From the NCBI RefSeq assembly GCF_000253295.1, contig NC_015717.1:2604001-2668000 (forward strand): a DNA stretch of 64,000 nt, read 5' to 3'. Positions 24,573 through 32,384 of the stretch are shown here, piece by piece (position 1 is the stretch's first letter; every line of letters begins with the position of its first letter). The notes under the pieces are model-generated. The model saw only the letters and a program-made list of their open reading frames with translations. It did not search any database and was not told where the DNA came from. This DNA is from Hyphomicrobium sp. MC1 (GTDB taxonomy: Bacteria > Pseudomonadota > Alphaproteobacteria > Rhizobiales > Hyphomicrobiaceae). The position numbers and the translations under genes were made by a program.

Positions 24573-25925
24573 CTAATATGAGGCCGCGATCTCGCCGACG
24601 CCGTCCTTTTGATAGATGTCGCGGCGGAACTGGACGACCCCGTCGGCCGTGGCCCAGGCGCTAATGTAAACAAACAGCAGCTGAACGGGTTTTTTCAGCC
24701 GGACGTCCATCGGCTTGCCTGATTCTTTCATTTGCTCGATCCGGTCGGCATTCCAGCCGTTTTGTCCGGCAAGCAACCACATCGCCAGATTTTCGATGTT
24801 GTGAACCCTGATGCAGCCCGAGCTTTCGGATCGGAAATTCCGCCCGAAAATGCGGTCGGACGGGGTGTCGTGCATGTAAACTGAGTGGGCGCTGTTGAAA
24901 TTGATCTTGAGGAACCCGAGCGGGTTCTCCTTGCCGGGCTTCTGGCTATAGCGGTAGGTGCCGGGCTTGACCTTGTCCCAGTCGATTTTAGCCGGATCGA
25001 CTTTCTTACCGCTGCCGTCGTAGGCGTCGATCCCGAATTTCAGCAGAACGTTCTGTCCCTTCTTCTGCATCTGCTGACCGCGCGGAATCAGATCCTCAGC
25101 GATGACCGTCGGCGGCAGGCGCCAGGTCGGATTGAAGCTCAGATCGGTGATCGGCGTGCGCAGCAGCGGTGTCGGACGATCTTCCTTGCCGACGACGCCG
25201 GCATAGCGGGCAACAATCTGTCCGTTCTCGACGGCTTCGATTTGGGCGGCAGGAATGTTCACGACGACGTACTTCTTCTGCGTCGTCGGGATAACTTCCT
25301 GGAGGCGCGCCAGATTGGCCTTCAATTGCTTTAGGCGTACGTCGGCAGGCACGTTCAGCGCCATGATCGTGCGCTTGTCGGCGATGCCGGTCGGGGTCAA
25401 CCCGTTCGACGCCTGGAACCGCTTCAGCGCCTTGTCGACCTCGTAATCGAAATAGGTCGAAGTTGTATTGCCGCTCCGCAAATCGCGAGACGCTGCAAGG
25501 CGTGCCCGGAGAAGCGGGACGCTTGGATCGGTCGTGCCATACTGCAGCAGGCTATCGCGCGGCGTCTTGTTCGGCGGCACCGGAAGCTGCGGCCAGCCGC
25601 CCCGGCTGACGATCATCAGATACTCACGGACGGCCATCTTCGTCGCTTCGATGTTCGCCTTCGCGAGCGTGGCGAAGCCCTTCGGCGGGTTGGCTTCCCA
25701 CTCGCGGACGAAATCGGGGTCGGTCGGATTGGTCGAGAGCGAGGAACCTGGCGCATCGTTGCCGGTCGGGCCGAAATTGATCCAGCCGAAGCTCTGGGCG
25801 GCGGCACTTCCCATGCCGGTCCATGCGGCGGCGGAAAGCGTCACGAAACCGATACCGACCAGCAGTGGCGCGATTCTGCGGGCGGTTGAGCCCGCCCTGG
25901 CAAATGTCGATCGCCCGATATGCAC
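24573..25925 (-). CDS. L,D-transpeptidase family protein (LdtP/YcbB-like)
   Basis: 450 residues from a GTG at 25925 with an AGGGGG site. A signal peptide (IAPLLVGIGFVTLSAAAWTG…AAAQ) is followed by a linker, a peptidoglycan-binding-like region (VPLLRARLAASRD…KALKRFQASNGLTPTG) and the YkuD domain. YMHDTPSDRIFGRNF and SSGCIRVHN hold the catalytic His and Cys. It is the periplasmic crosslinking class, paralogous to 13221-14579. Upstream on the same strand lies an LdtR-like MarR gene, matching the ldtR-ldtP neighbourhood known in Rhizobiales and Liberibacter. A terminator between them suggests separate transcripts. Confidence 0.9.
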   Translation of the reverse strand: MHIGRSTFARAGSTARRIAPLLVGIGFVTLSAAAWTGMGSAAAQSFGWINFGPTGNDAPGSSLSTNPTDPDFVREWEANPPKGFATLAKANIEATKMAVREYLMIVSRGGWPQLPVPPNKTPRDSLLQYGTTDPSVPLLRARLAASRDLRSGNTTSTYFDYEVDKALKRFQASNGLTPTGIADKRTIMALNVPADVRLKQLKANLARLQEVIPTTQKKYVVVNIPAAQIEAVENGQIVARYAGVVGKEDRPTPLLRTPITDLSFNPTWRLPPTVIAEDLIPRGQQMQKKGQNVLLKFGIDAYDGSGKKVDPAKIDWDKVKPGTYRYSQKPGKENPLGFLKINFNSAHSVYMHDTPSDRIFGRNFRSESSGCIRVHNIENLAMWLLAGQNGWNADRIEQMKESGKPMDVRLKKPVQLLFVYISAWATADGVVQFRRDIYQKDGVGEIAASY

Positions 25926-25990
25926 GTCGTCCCCCTGCCCCTCGCCTTGGCGGCTTTTCTCAGGGACAGTCTAACCGAATAACTGGAAAC

Positions 25991-26024
25991 GAAAAAGGAC
26001 CGCTCCGGATTTAAGGAACGGCCC
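25991..26024 (-). terminator. terminator of the MarR/LdtR-like gene
   Basis: On the minus strand GGGCCGTTCC pairs with GGAGCGGTCC (mostly Watson-Crick plus G-U) across an 8-nt loop, followed by TTTTTC at 25991-25996. It lies 58 bp past the regulator's stop and before the L,D-transpeptidase start. Confidence 0.8.
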
Positions 26025-26081
26025 ATTTTATGCTGCGGGACAACAGCATGGCAAACCCGGGGAGTGGCGCAATCGTCCGTA

Positions 26082-26591
26082 TTACAGGCGGTAGCGGATC
26101 TGATCCGACCAGAAACGTTCCAGGCGAACCAGCGCCTTATTCAGGCTCTTGACGTCATCGCCCGACACTTCGCCGACGGTTTGAACGGAGCCGAGCTGGC
26201 GAAGATAGAGCTTGCTGACGACGTCGCGGGCCTCGTGGCCTTTGTCGGTGAGGCTGACACGCACCGAGCGGCGATCGGTGTCCGACCGCTTGTAGTGAAT
26301 GTAGCCCATATCGACGAGTTTCTTCAGATTGTAGGAGACGTTCGAGCCGAGGTAATAGCCGCGCGTCTTCAATTCGCCCGCGGTCAATTCGCTCTCACCG
26401 ATGTTATAGAGCAGCAGCGCTTGCACGCTGTTGAGTTCGGCGCCGCCACGACGATCGAATTCGTCTTTGATGACGTCGAGCAAAAGCCGATGAAGGCGTT
26501 CGATCAGGCGCAATGCCTGGAGATATTCACCGCGAAAGCCTTCTTCTTGAACGGGCGCGCGGTGACGTGCCACTTCATACGCTAAACTCAT
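26082..26591 (-). CDS. ldtR: MarR family regulator, LdtR-like
   Basis: 169 residues. The winged helix runs from about 50 to 125: ALLLYNIGESELTAGELKTR, recognition helix NVSYNLKKLVDMGYI and wing KRSDTDRRSVRVSLTDKG. N- and C-terminal helices form the dimer interface. The FRGEYLQALRLIERLHRLLLDVIKDEF opening and the neighbouring L,D-transpeptidase match LdtR, an activator of ldtP and osmotic tolerance genes in Liberibacter and Sinorhizobium. The ATG has a GGCAGGG site. The symbol rests on family resemblance plus context. Confidence 0.8.
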   Translation of the reverse strand: MSLAYEVARHRAPVQEEGFRGEYLQALRLIERLHRLLLDVIKDEFDRRGGAELNSVQALLLYNIGESELTAGELKTRGYYLGSNVSYNLKKLVDMGYIHYKRSDTDRRSVRVSLTDKGHEARDVVSKLYLRQLGSVQTVGEVSGDDVKSLNKALVRLERFWSDQIRYRL

Positions 26592-26618
26592 TACCCTGCC
26601 TCACATGTTTTTGACGCC

Positions 26619-26683
26619 ACCCGGTTTGCCCCGGGTTTTGACAAATAGATAATGGGAAGGACTGAATTTCGCCTAAATAGATA
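26619..26683. promoter_or_regulatory. repeated and palindromic motifs upstream of ldtR
   Basis: AAATAGATA occurs twice as a direct repeat, 26643-26651 and 26675-26683, starts 32 bp apart (about three helical turns). Nearer the gene, ACCCGG-TTTGCC-CCGGGT (26619-26636) is a perfect inverted repeat. On the minus strand the direct repeats read TATCTATTT and could include a -10 box. Operator role is inferred. Confidence 0.35.
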
Positions 26684-26810
26684 TAGTAAAAGAATAGTGA
26701 CAGGCCCTATTTCCAAGGGTTTTTTAACCAGTCAGCAACATGAAATTTGTTTGTGGTGATTTTCGCGTTAATTGCGCAACGACAATTGGATGCAATACGC
26801 CATCGCAAAT

Positions 26811-27926
26811 TCAGACGCGCGCGGCCTGCATTTCCGCGCGGCTCGGCAGTTCGAGATCGCCTTCCGGCAGCGGCTTGAAATAACCGTCGACGATGTCGGC
26901 TGCAACATCTTCGTAACGCCCCGGCTGCCAGACGGGCTTGCCATCTTTATCGCGTAGCAGAGCGCGCACACCTTCGTGGAAATCGTGATTTTCAAGGCAG
27001 CGCACCGCGAGGCGATAATCTTCGATCAGCGTATCGCGAATATCGAAACGAAGCGCATTCTGGATATGGCGCAGTGTTATCGCCAATGAAATCGGAGAGC
27101 ACTTTCTCAACCCAGAGAGCGTGCGTTGCGCCCATTCCGAACCTTTCGCCTCGGCCCTTTCGAGCGAACGAAAAATTCCGTCAAGTGTCGGCTCGGAGAA
27201 ATGCTCATTGATATGGCCGCGCTCTTTCTGCAGATCGCCTGGCTCTTGCGGCTGGTTCAGATCATCGAGAAGCGGATCGACGGGCTGGGCGTCCGCGAGC
27301 TTGGCGCGAATATCTTCGAAATGCGAGGACGATATGCAGTGCGTGACGAGCCTCAGCCATTGCGCATCGGCGCGACCGATCGAACGCCCCGTCAGGCCGA
27401 GATAGAGACCGATCGGCCATGGCATTTTCGCCAGAACGCGCGCAATCCCAACATCGGGAAAAAGTCCGATCTTCGTCTCAGGCATTGCCCATTTGAAGTT
27501 TTCACCGGCGATGCGGTGCGTATTGAACGCCGAAAGCCCCGCGCCCGAGCCCATGCACAGCCCATCAATGAAAGAGACGGTCGGCTTGGAGAAGCATTCA
27601 AGCAACCAGTTCAGCGAATATTCGTCTCGCATGTAGCTTTTTGCCGTCGCGATATCGCTTTTCGCGGCGGCGGAAAGCGCCACAACATCGCCGCCGGCGC
27701 AAAATGCTTTCGGACTGCTCGACACGAGCGCAACGATGTAGACGTCGGGATTTCTCGCGACACGCGGGATGGCGGAGAGCAACGCACGGCACATCTCATT
27801 GTCGAGAGCATTGAGCGACGACGGCCGATTAAGCGTGAACGTCTGCAACGCCTGTGTTTGGGCGGCGACGATTTTCTCAGCCTGCATCGGTGTGGCCGCG
27901 TTGATGGCGATCTTAGGTTCGTTCAC
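26811..27926 (-). CDS. 3-hydroxyisobutyryl-CoA hydrolase (enoyl-CoA hydratase/isomerase family)
   Basis: 371 residues from a GTG at 27926. The crotonase fold starts with TFTLNRPSSLNALDNEM; oxyanion-hole segments are SSSPKAFCAGGDVVAL and FIDGLCMGSGAGLSAFNTHRIAGE, and MPETKIGLFPDVGIARVLAKMP is the HIBCH-type extension. The ECH_2 C-terminal region distinguishes it from plain hydratases. It hydrolyses 3-hydroxyisobutyryl-CoA in valine degradation, three steps before the MmsA product. It is alone between ldtR and an extensin-like gene. Substrate assignment is by subfamily length and motifs; some members act on other branched acyl-CoAs. Confidence 0.85.
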   Translation of the reverse strand: MNEPKIAINAATPMQAEKIVAAQTQALQTFTLNRPSSLNALDNEMCRALLSAIPRVARNPDVYIVALVSSSPKAFCAGGDVVALSAAAKSDIATAKSYMRDEYSLNWLLECFSKPTVSFIDGLCMGSGAGLSAFNTHRIAGENFKWAMPETKIGLFPDVGIARVLAKMPWPIGLYLGLTGRSIGRADAQWLRLVTHCISSSHFEDIRAKLADAQPVDPLLDDLNQPQEPGDLQKERGHINEHFSEPTLDGIFRSLERAEAKGSEWAQRTLSGLRKCSPISLAITLRHIQNALRFDIRDTLIEDYRLAVRCLENHDFHEGVRALLRDKDGKPVWQPGRYEDVAADIVDGYFKPLPEGDLELPSRAEMQAARV

Positions 27927-28207
27927 TGCCTGCTCGATCGTAGACGTGCTTTGATTCTGATCGTTATGCTATGCCCCGTTTCCACCGGGCTCGCTAGTTT
28001 TTGCGGCGATAAAGCACAATCGGTCACAAGGCTCACGGAATTTGTCCAGAACTTGTAACTGCCGTGCAACGCCAATGACTTGGCCGCGGACGCAAACTCT
28101 GCGATGATTATAAGTGCGTGACTGCGCGGGCATGCGTCGCGCCCCGGCCTTGCATCGGCTTTCGAAATCTCGCCCGCGTTGAAATACCAGGCCGCATACA
28201 GACAATC

Positions 28208-29350
28208 ATGATGACAGCATACGAGCGCAATTCGGCCAAACGAACGTATTGGCGCGCCGTCGTGGCTGCTGCCGCGTGCGCATCCGCTGCGATCGGCTTC
28301 GTTGCTGCAGATGCGGACGCGACAACCACCAAGAAACATCATAAGCCCACGCAGCAAACAGCCGCGCCGAAAACAAACGCCGCGGCGGCTTCGACGGCGG
28401 CCGATCCGGCCAATGCAACGCCTTCCGCCACCAATCCCGCCAAGGCCGACGCGCAAGCCGCAGCGAAACCTGCCGACACCTGGTCGGAAACGGAAATTGC
28501 CGACGCCCGCGCGCATTGCGCCGTTATCCTGCAGCGCATTCATGCCGTGGCGCTCCCGCACGCGCCCATCCGCGACGGCGCTTGCGGGGCTCCCGCGCCG
28601 GTCGAACTCATCAGCATCGGACAAAATCCGGAGGTCGCGCTGTCGCCGCCCGCGATCGTGCGCTGCGATCTCGTCGAGCAGCTCGCGAACTGGTTCGAAA
28701 ACGATGTGCAGCCCTTAGCGCGCAAGCATCTCAAATCGGCAATCGTCCGGATCGAGACGATGAGCTCTTATTCCTGCCGCAACGCCTATGGCCGCAAGTC
28801 GACGAAGCTCAGCGAGCACGCGCTCGCAAACGCCATCGACATCGGCGGTTTCATCACCAGATCGGCGAAGACGGCCGAGGTGCTCGACGACTGGGGCAAG
28901 CCGCAGCGCGAGATTGCCGCTGAAGCCGAGGCGCGGAAGAAGGCAGCACAAGACGCGGCCGCCAAGACTGCGCAAACAAACGTCGCCAGCAATCCGGCGC
29001 AGGGGGCGTTGCCATCCATCGTTCCGTCGACGACGGGCGCGGCGGCGGCTGGGCTCGTGCGTTCGACCATCATCGAAGGCGTGTCGAATGTCGTGGTCAC
29101 GTCGTCGTGGGCATCGGCCACGGATGTGAACCGGCTCGGCGGACCGGGCCCGGAAACAGCGACGCCCAAGGCGGCGTTTCCTGTCGGCCTCAGAAACCCG
29201 TCGCCGGAAATGCAGGCCTTCCTACGGGAAGCGCATGCCTCGGCCTGCCGGACGTTCGGCACGACGCTTGGACCGGAAGCGAATGCCGCGCACCGGAACC
29301 ATTTTCACATCGACATGGCCCAGCGGAAGTTCGGCAAGATCTGCGACTAG
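28208..29350 (+). CDS. extensin-like protein, exported
   Basis: 380 residues from ATG 28208 (or 28211); the frame is open from 28118 without a better start. A signal peptide (TYWRAVVAAAACASAAIGFVAADADA) is followed by an Ala/Thr-rich low-complexity linker (about 40-100). The extensin-like C-terminal domain follows: IETMSSYSCRNAYGRK, LSEHALANAIDIGGF and the terminal AAHRNHFHIDM. This last HxH pattern resembles metallopeptidase ligands, and the family is suspected to act on the cell wall. An alanine-rich insert of about 100 residues splits the domain. Biochemical role is not established. Confidence 0.82.
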   Translation: MMTAYERNSAKRTYWRAVVAAAACASAAIGFVAADADATTTKKHHKPTQQTAAPKTNAAAASTAADPANATPSATNPAKADAQAAAKPADTWSETEIADARAHCAVILQRIHAVALPHAPIRDGACGAPAPVELISIGQNPEVALSPPAIVRCDLVEQLANWFENDVQPLARKHLKSAIVRIETMSSYSCRNAYGRKSTKLSEHALANAIDIGGFITRSAKTAEVLDDWGKPQREIAAEAEARKKAAQDAAAKTAQTNVASNPAQGALPSIVPSTTGAAAAGLVRSTIIEGVSNVVVTSSWASATDVNRLGGPGPETATPKAAFPVGLRNPSPEMQAFLREAHASACRTFGTTLGPEANAAHRNHFHIDMAQRKFGKICD

Positions 29351-29511
29351 GACCGACCGCCCTCTCTAGGCCAGGGGATGAGGAAACGAGCCTGGCGCCT
29401 GCGGATATCTGACCTGCGTAACGCGGCTTGCGCGGAAGGCCGGCACGTGTCCATTGTCCCCGCGGTTCCGCCATCTCAGGAACGGATCGACACGTCAGCA
29501 GGACTTTTCCC

Positions 29512-30561
29512 ATGTCTTCTCGCATGCGCCCCACGTCTTCCGCCGCCAATGCAGGCACGCCGCCCGACTCTCTTTCCGGCGGATTTCCGGCAATTCGCAT
29601 GCGCCGAAACCGGAAAAGCCCGTGGTCGCGCCGCCTCGTTGCCGAGCATCTGCTTTCGCCGAACGATCTGATCTGGCCGCTGTTCGTCGTCGATGGCGAA
29701 GCCAAGCGCATTCCGGTGGCGTCGATGCCGGGCGTCGAACGGTTGAGCGTCGATCTGATCGTCGAGGCGGCGAAGGAAGCCGAGGCGCTCGGCATCCCGG
29801 CTCTCGCCCTCTTCCCGTTTACCGACCCCAAGAAGCGTAGCGAGAGCGCCGAGGAAGCCTTCAATCCCGACAATCTCGTTTGCCGGGCGACGCGCGCGAT
29901 CAAGGCCGCCAAGCTCGACATCGGGGTCGTTCTCGACGTGGCGCTGGATCCCTATACGAGCCATGGGCATGATGGGCTGATCGTCGGCGGCGAGATCGTG
30001 AACGACGAGACGACGGCCGCGCTCGTCAAGCAATCGCTGGTGCAGGCGGAAGCTGGCGCCGACGTTCTCGCTCCTTCGGACATGATGGACGGGCGCATCG
30101 GCATCATTCGCGCCGCGCTCGAGACGGCGGGCTTCAAGAACACGCAGATCATGTCGTATGCCGCGAAGTATGCGAGCGCATTTTATGGGCCGTTTCGCGA
30201 TGCGGTCGGCTCGACGGGTCTGCTCAAGGGCGACAAGCGCACGTATCAGATGGACCCGGCGAACACCGAGGAAGCGCTGCGCGAGGTTGCGCTCGATCTC
30301 GACGAAGGCGCCGACATGATCATGGTGAAGCCCGGCATGCCCTATCTAGACATCGTGCAGCGGGTCTCGAGCGAATTCGGCGTGCCGACGTTCGCGTACC
30401 AAGTGTCGGGCGAATACGCGATGCTAGCCGGTGCATTCGAGCGCGGCTGGCTCGATGCCGACAAGACAATGGTCGAAAGCCTGTTGGCCTTCAAACGCGC
30501 GGGCGCGTCCGGCGTGCTGACATACTTCGCGCCCAAAGTCGCGAAATTGTTGGCGGAGTAG
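29512..30561 (+). CDS. hemB: delta-aminolevulinic acid dehydratase (porphobilinogen synthase), Mg-type
   Basis: 349 residues from ATG 29512 with an AGGA site; the longer open frame from 29428 overlaps nothing coding-like. Two Schiff-base lysines are in MSYAAKYASAFYGPF and MIMVKPGMPYLDI. The metal-site segment DVALDPYTSHGHDG has Ala-Asp-Asp where zinc enzymes carry three cysteines, placing it in the magnesium-dependent class typical of Bradyrhizobium and Pseudomonas. It joins two 5-aminolevulinate molecules to porphobilinogen, using the product of hemA at 23102-24334. It stands alone, not in an operon. Confidence 0.96.
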   Translation: MSSRMRPTSSAANAGTPPDSLSGGFPAIRMRRNRKSPWSRRLVAEHLLSPNDLIWPLFVVDGEAKRIPVASMPGVERLSVDLIVEAAKEAEALGIPALALFPFTDPKKRSESAEEAFNPDNLVCRATRAIKAAKLDIGVVLDVALDPYTSHGHDGLIVGGEIVNDETTAALVKQSLVQAEAGADVLAPSDMMDGRIGIIRAALETAGFKNTQIMSYAAKYASAFYGPFRDAVGSTGLLKGDKRTYQMDPANTEEALREVALDLDEGADMIMVKPGMPYLDIVQRVSSEFGVPTFAYQVSGEYAMLAGAFERGWLDADKTMVESLLAFKRAGASGVLTYFAPKVAKLLAE

Positions 30562-30627
30562 CTTATCTCGTCATTTCGATCTGACGAGTTTGCGAGGCCC
30601 GCGCTCGGCCGAGATGGCGGTGAGAAG

Positions 30628-31272
30628 CTAGCGCCGGACGCGGCGGCGGAAATCCTGGTCGGGCGGGATCTGATCGGCGGGGGCGGCGTTACCGCCTGCG
30701 GCCGCGGCGGCACCAGCCTGGTTCGGATCGTCGGACGGCGCTACCGTACCAGCGTTCGGATTGTCCTCGGCGATGGTGCGGATCGGCTTCTCGCATTTTG
30801 TCAGCCAGACATCATATGTCGGATGCTCCAGGCCGTAGATGCCGGGGCTTTCGGCAAACATCCAGCCGGTGAAAATACGTTTCTCGGAACCGTCAACCTG
30901 AGACTCATCGATCTCGACGAACGTGTCCGTCTTGGGCTCGTCGGTGGGCGGGCGCGAATAGCACGCGCGCGGCGTGATCTTGAGCGCGCCGAACGTCGCC
31001 GTCTTGTTGAGTTCGACTTCGATCTTCGAGATGTGCGCCGTCACCTTATCGAGCGCTGAAAAGACGGCGACTTGATTTTCAATGCGATCGGCTGCTGCGG
31101 GCGGCGCGGTCAGAGCCGCGAGCGCGCCAGAAAGAAGCAACCCCGACACGAACGCACCCGCACGGCGACAGACCTTCGTGCGGCGCCCGAAATCTAACAA
31201 GTCCGTCTGTCTCAACTGCAAAAACCCATTCCCCAGAGACGCGCTACCGCGCCTCGCCGGATTGCCCGCCAA
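30628..31272 (-). CDS. DUF2155 family exported protein
   Basis: 214 residues as an open frame from a TTG at 31272; the true start is uncertain (TTG codons at L18 or near 31170 are possible). A signal-like segment AFVSGLLLSGALAALTAPPAAA precedes the conserved core LKITPRACYSRPPTDEPKTD…KRIFTGWMFAESPG…HPTYDVWLTKCE, characteristic of DUF2155. The C-terminal 60 residues are Pro/Ala-rich and end in RRRVRR. Found across Alphaproteobacteria, function unknown, probably periplasmic. It is 36 bp downstream of the NDUFA12 gene on the same strand, a frequent pairing in the class. Confidence 0.8.
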   Translation of the reverse strand: MAGNPARRGSASLGNGFLQLRQTDLLDFGRRTKVCRRAGAFVSGLLLSGALAALTAPPAAADRIENQVAVFSALDKVTAHISKIEVELNKTATFGALKITPRACYSRPPTDEPKTDTFVEIDESQVDGSEKRIFTGWMFAESPGIYGLEHPTYDVWLTKCEKPIRTIAEDNPNAGTVAPSDDPNQAGAAAAAGGNAAPADQIPPDQDFRRRVRR

Positions 31273-31308
31273 AGGGGGCGATATTTCGTTCGGCCGGATT
31301 AATCTCGA

Positions 31309-31707
31309 TTAATTCGGCTTCCACGCCTTGTAGTCGCTGGCGGATGCCGCGCGCTGGCCGGTGCCCAGGATCGATCCCTTGGGGCGATAAGCCTTCGCCG
31401 TGCCGGTCATGTTCATCTGATGCGGCTTTTGCCAGGGGCGCGGGTGATAGCGCTCTTCGGTCGGCGGCGTATCGACAGTATAATGCAGCCAGCCGTGCCA
31501 TTCGGGCGGCACCTGACTCGCTTCCGAGAGCTTGGGATAGATGACCCAACGCGCCGGAACGCCCAGCGGGCCGACGCCGCTTCTCTGAATGAAATAGCGA
31601 TTCCCGAACTGGTCCTCGCCGACGAGCTTGCCTTTGCGCCACGTAAACAGGCGCGTGCCCCAGGTATTGCCGCCCCACCAGCAGAAAATCTCGCTGAATA
31701 AGCTCAT
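31309..31707 (-). CDS. NADH:ubiquinone oxidoreductase NDUFA12 family protein
   Basis: 132 residues from ATG 31707 (MSLFSEIFCWWGGNTWGTR); 12 further open codons upstream are discarded. The family motifs are GEDQFGNRYF, RWVIYPKLSEASQVPPEWHGWLHY and PWQKPHQMNMTGT. This is the accessory complex I subunit retained in alphaproteobacteria and mitochondria, associated with the peripheral arm at the membrane. The nuo operon is not in the window. Co-directional with DUF2155. Confidence 0.93.
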   Translation of the reverse strand: MSLFSEIFCWWGGNTWGTRLFTWRKGKLVGEDQFGNRYFIQRSGVGPLGVPARWVIYPKLSEASQVPPEWHGWLHYTVDTPPTEERYHPRPWQKPHQMNMTGTAKAYRPKGSILGTGQRAASASDYKAWKPN

Positions 31708-32384
31708 CGTTCGGGCATCCTTTGCCGCTGCTACCCTGATCACGAATTAGCGGTTCTTCGGCGGTGATGTCCAGACGCCATTGAGCCGGTGCAGGCATGC
31801 AACAGAGCTGACGCGGAATCGCACTAAGCTCGTCAGCAGCCGGATCGAAAAAACGGACATAATTAAGTCCTGTCCACACCACCAACGGCCAAGAGGCCCG
31901 GCAAAACCCCAACGAATGCGCGACAAACGCCAACTCCGGCCGGAAGTTGTTAACACCACTAGATGTAGTGCTTGTTGTCTCTGCCACCCCAACATCTATT
32001 TAATTTCCCTTGTCGGATCGGCTTCGAATCTCCTAACTTTGGCCCTGTTGCGACATTCGTAAGACGGACCGTTCGAGATCGGTTGACGACGACTTCGCAG
32101 CTGTTCGGTTCAGTAGCGTTCCAGCGTAGCGCGCGAGTCTTCGTCGCAATCACACACTTCGGGTCGGCATGAGGCCGGCGGAGTCGCCTTTTCGGTGTCT
32201 TCGCGGGCACGGGGAAACTGCGACCGGTGTGTTGAGTGCCGACGAGGCGCCTTCGGGCTGTCCATCCGCGTTTTCGACCCGCCGTTCGCCGGAGTTGCAG
32301 GGCTCCGAGCGCGTGGCGTCCAAAAAATCACATACGGCGCCCAGCAACACCGCTGCGCGCCGCGCAATTCGGGGGCACTTTCAC
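31708..32384. other. intergenic leader between NDUFA12 and nrdJ
   Basis: 677 bp without a credible gene; open frames of 60-90 codons on both strands lack ribosome binding sites and coding character. It contains the NrdR-box-like palindrome at 31956-31971, leaving about 410 bp between that and the nrdJ ATG. I looked for a cobalamin riboswitch in this long leader and did not find one. No tRNA recognised. Confidence 0.7.
31956..31971 (+). promoter_or_regulatory. NrdR-box-like palindrome upstream of nrdJ
   Basis: CCACTAGATGTAGTGC matches the NrdR box consensus acaCwAtATATwGtgt at 12 of 16 positions, with perfect CACTA/TAGTG arms. NrdR boxes normally come in pairs about 31 bp apart; I find no clear partner at that spacing (a poor AT-rich candidate lies 37 bp downstream). 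nrdR itself is at 19764-20291. Confidence 0.5.

Noticed and set aside
26704..26725. Plus-strand hairpin CCCT…AGGG plus TTTTTT as an sRNA terminator
   Set aside because: Only 4 bp of stem and no plus-strand promoter or conserved RNA upstream that I can identify.
32169..32384. Possible cobalamin riboswitch before nrdJ
   Set aside because: GGGGAAACTGCGACCGGTG recalls the conserved GGGAA-GGTG, but the spacing is wrong and no B12-box (GCCACTG) or CCCGCAACTG element is present.
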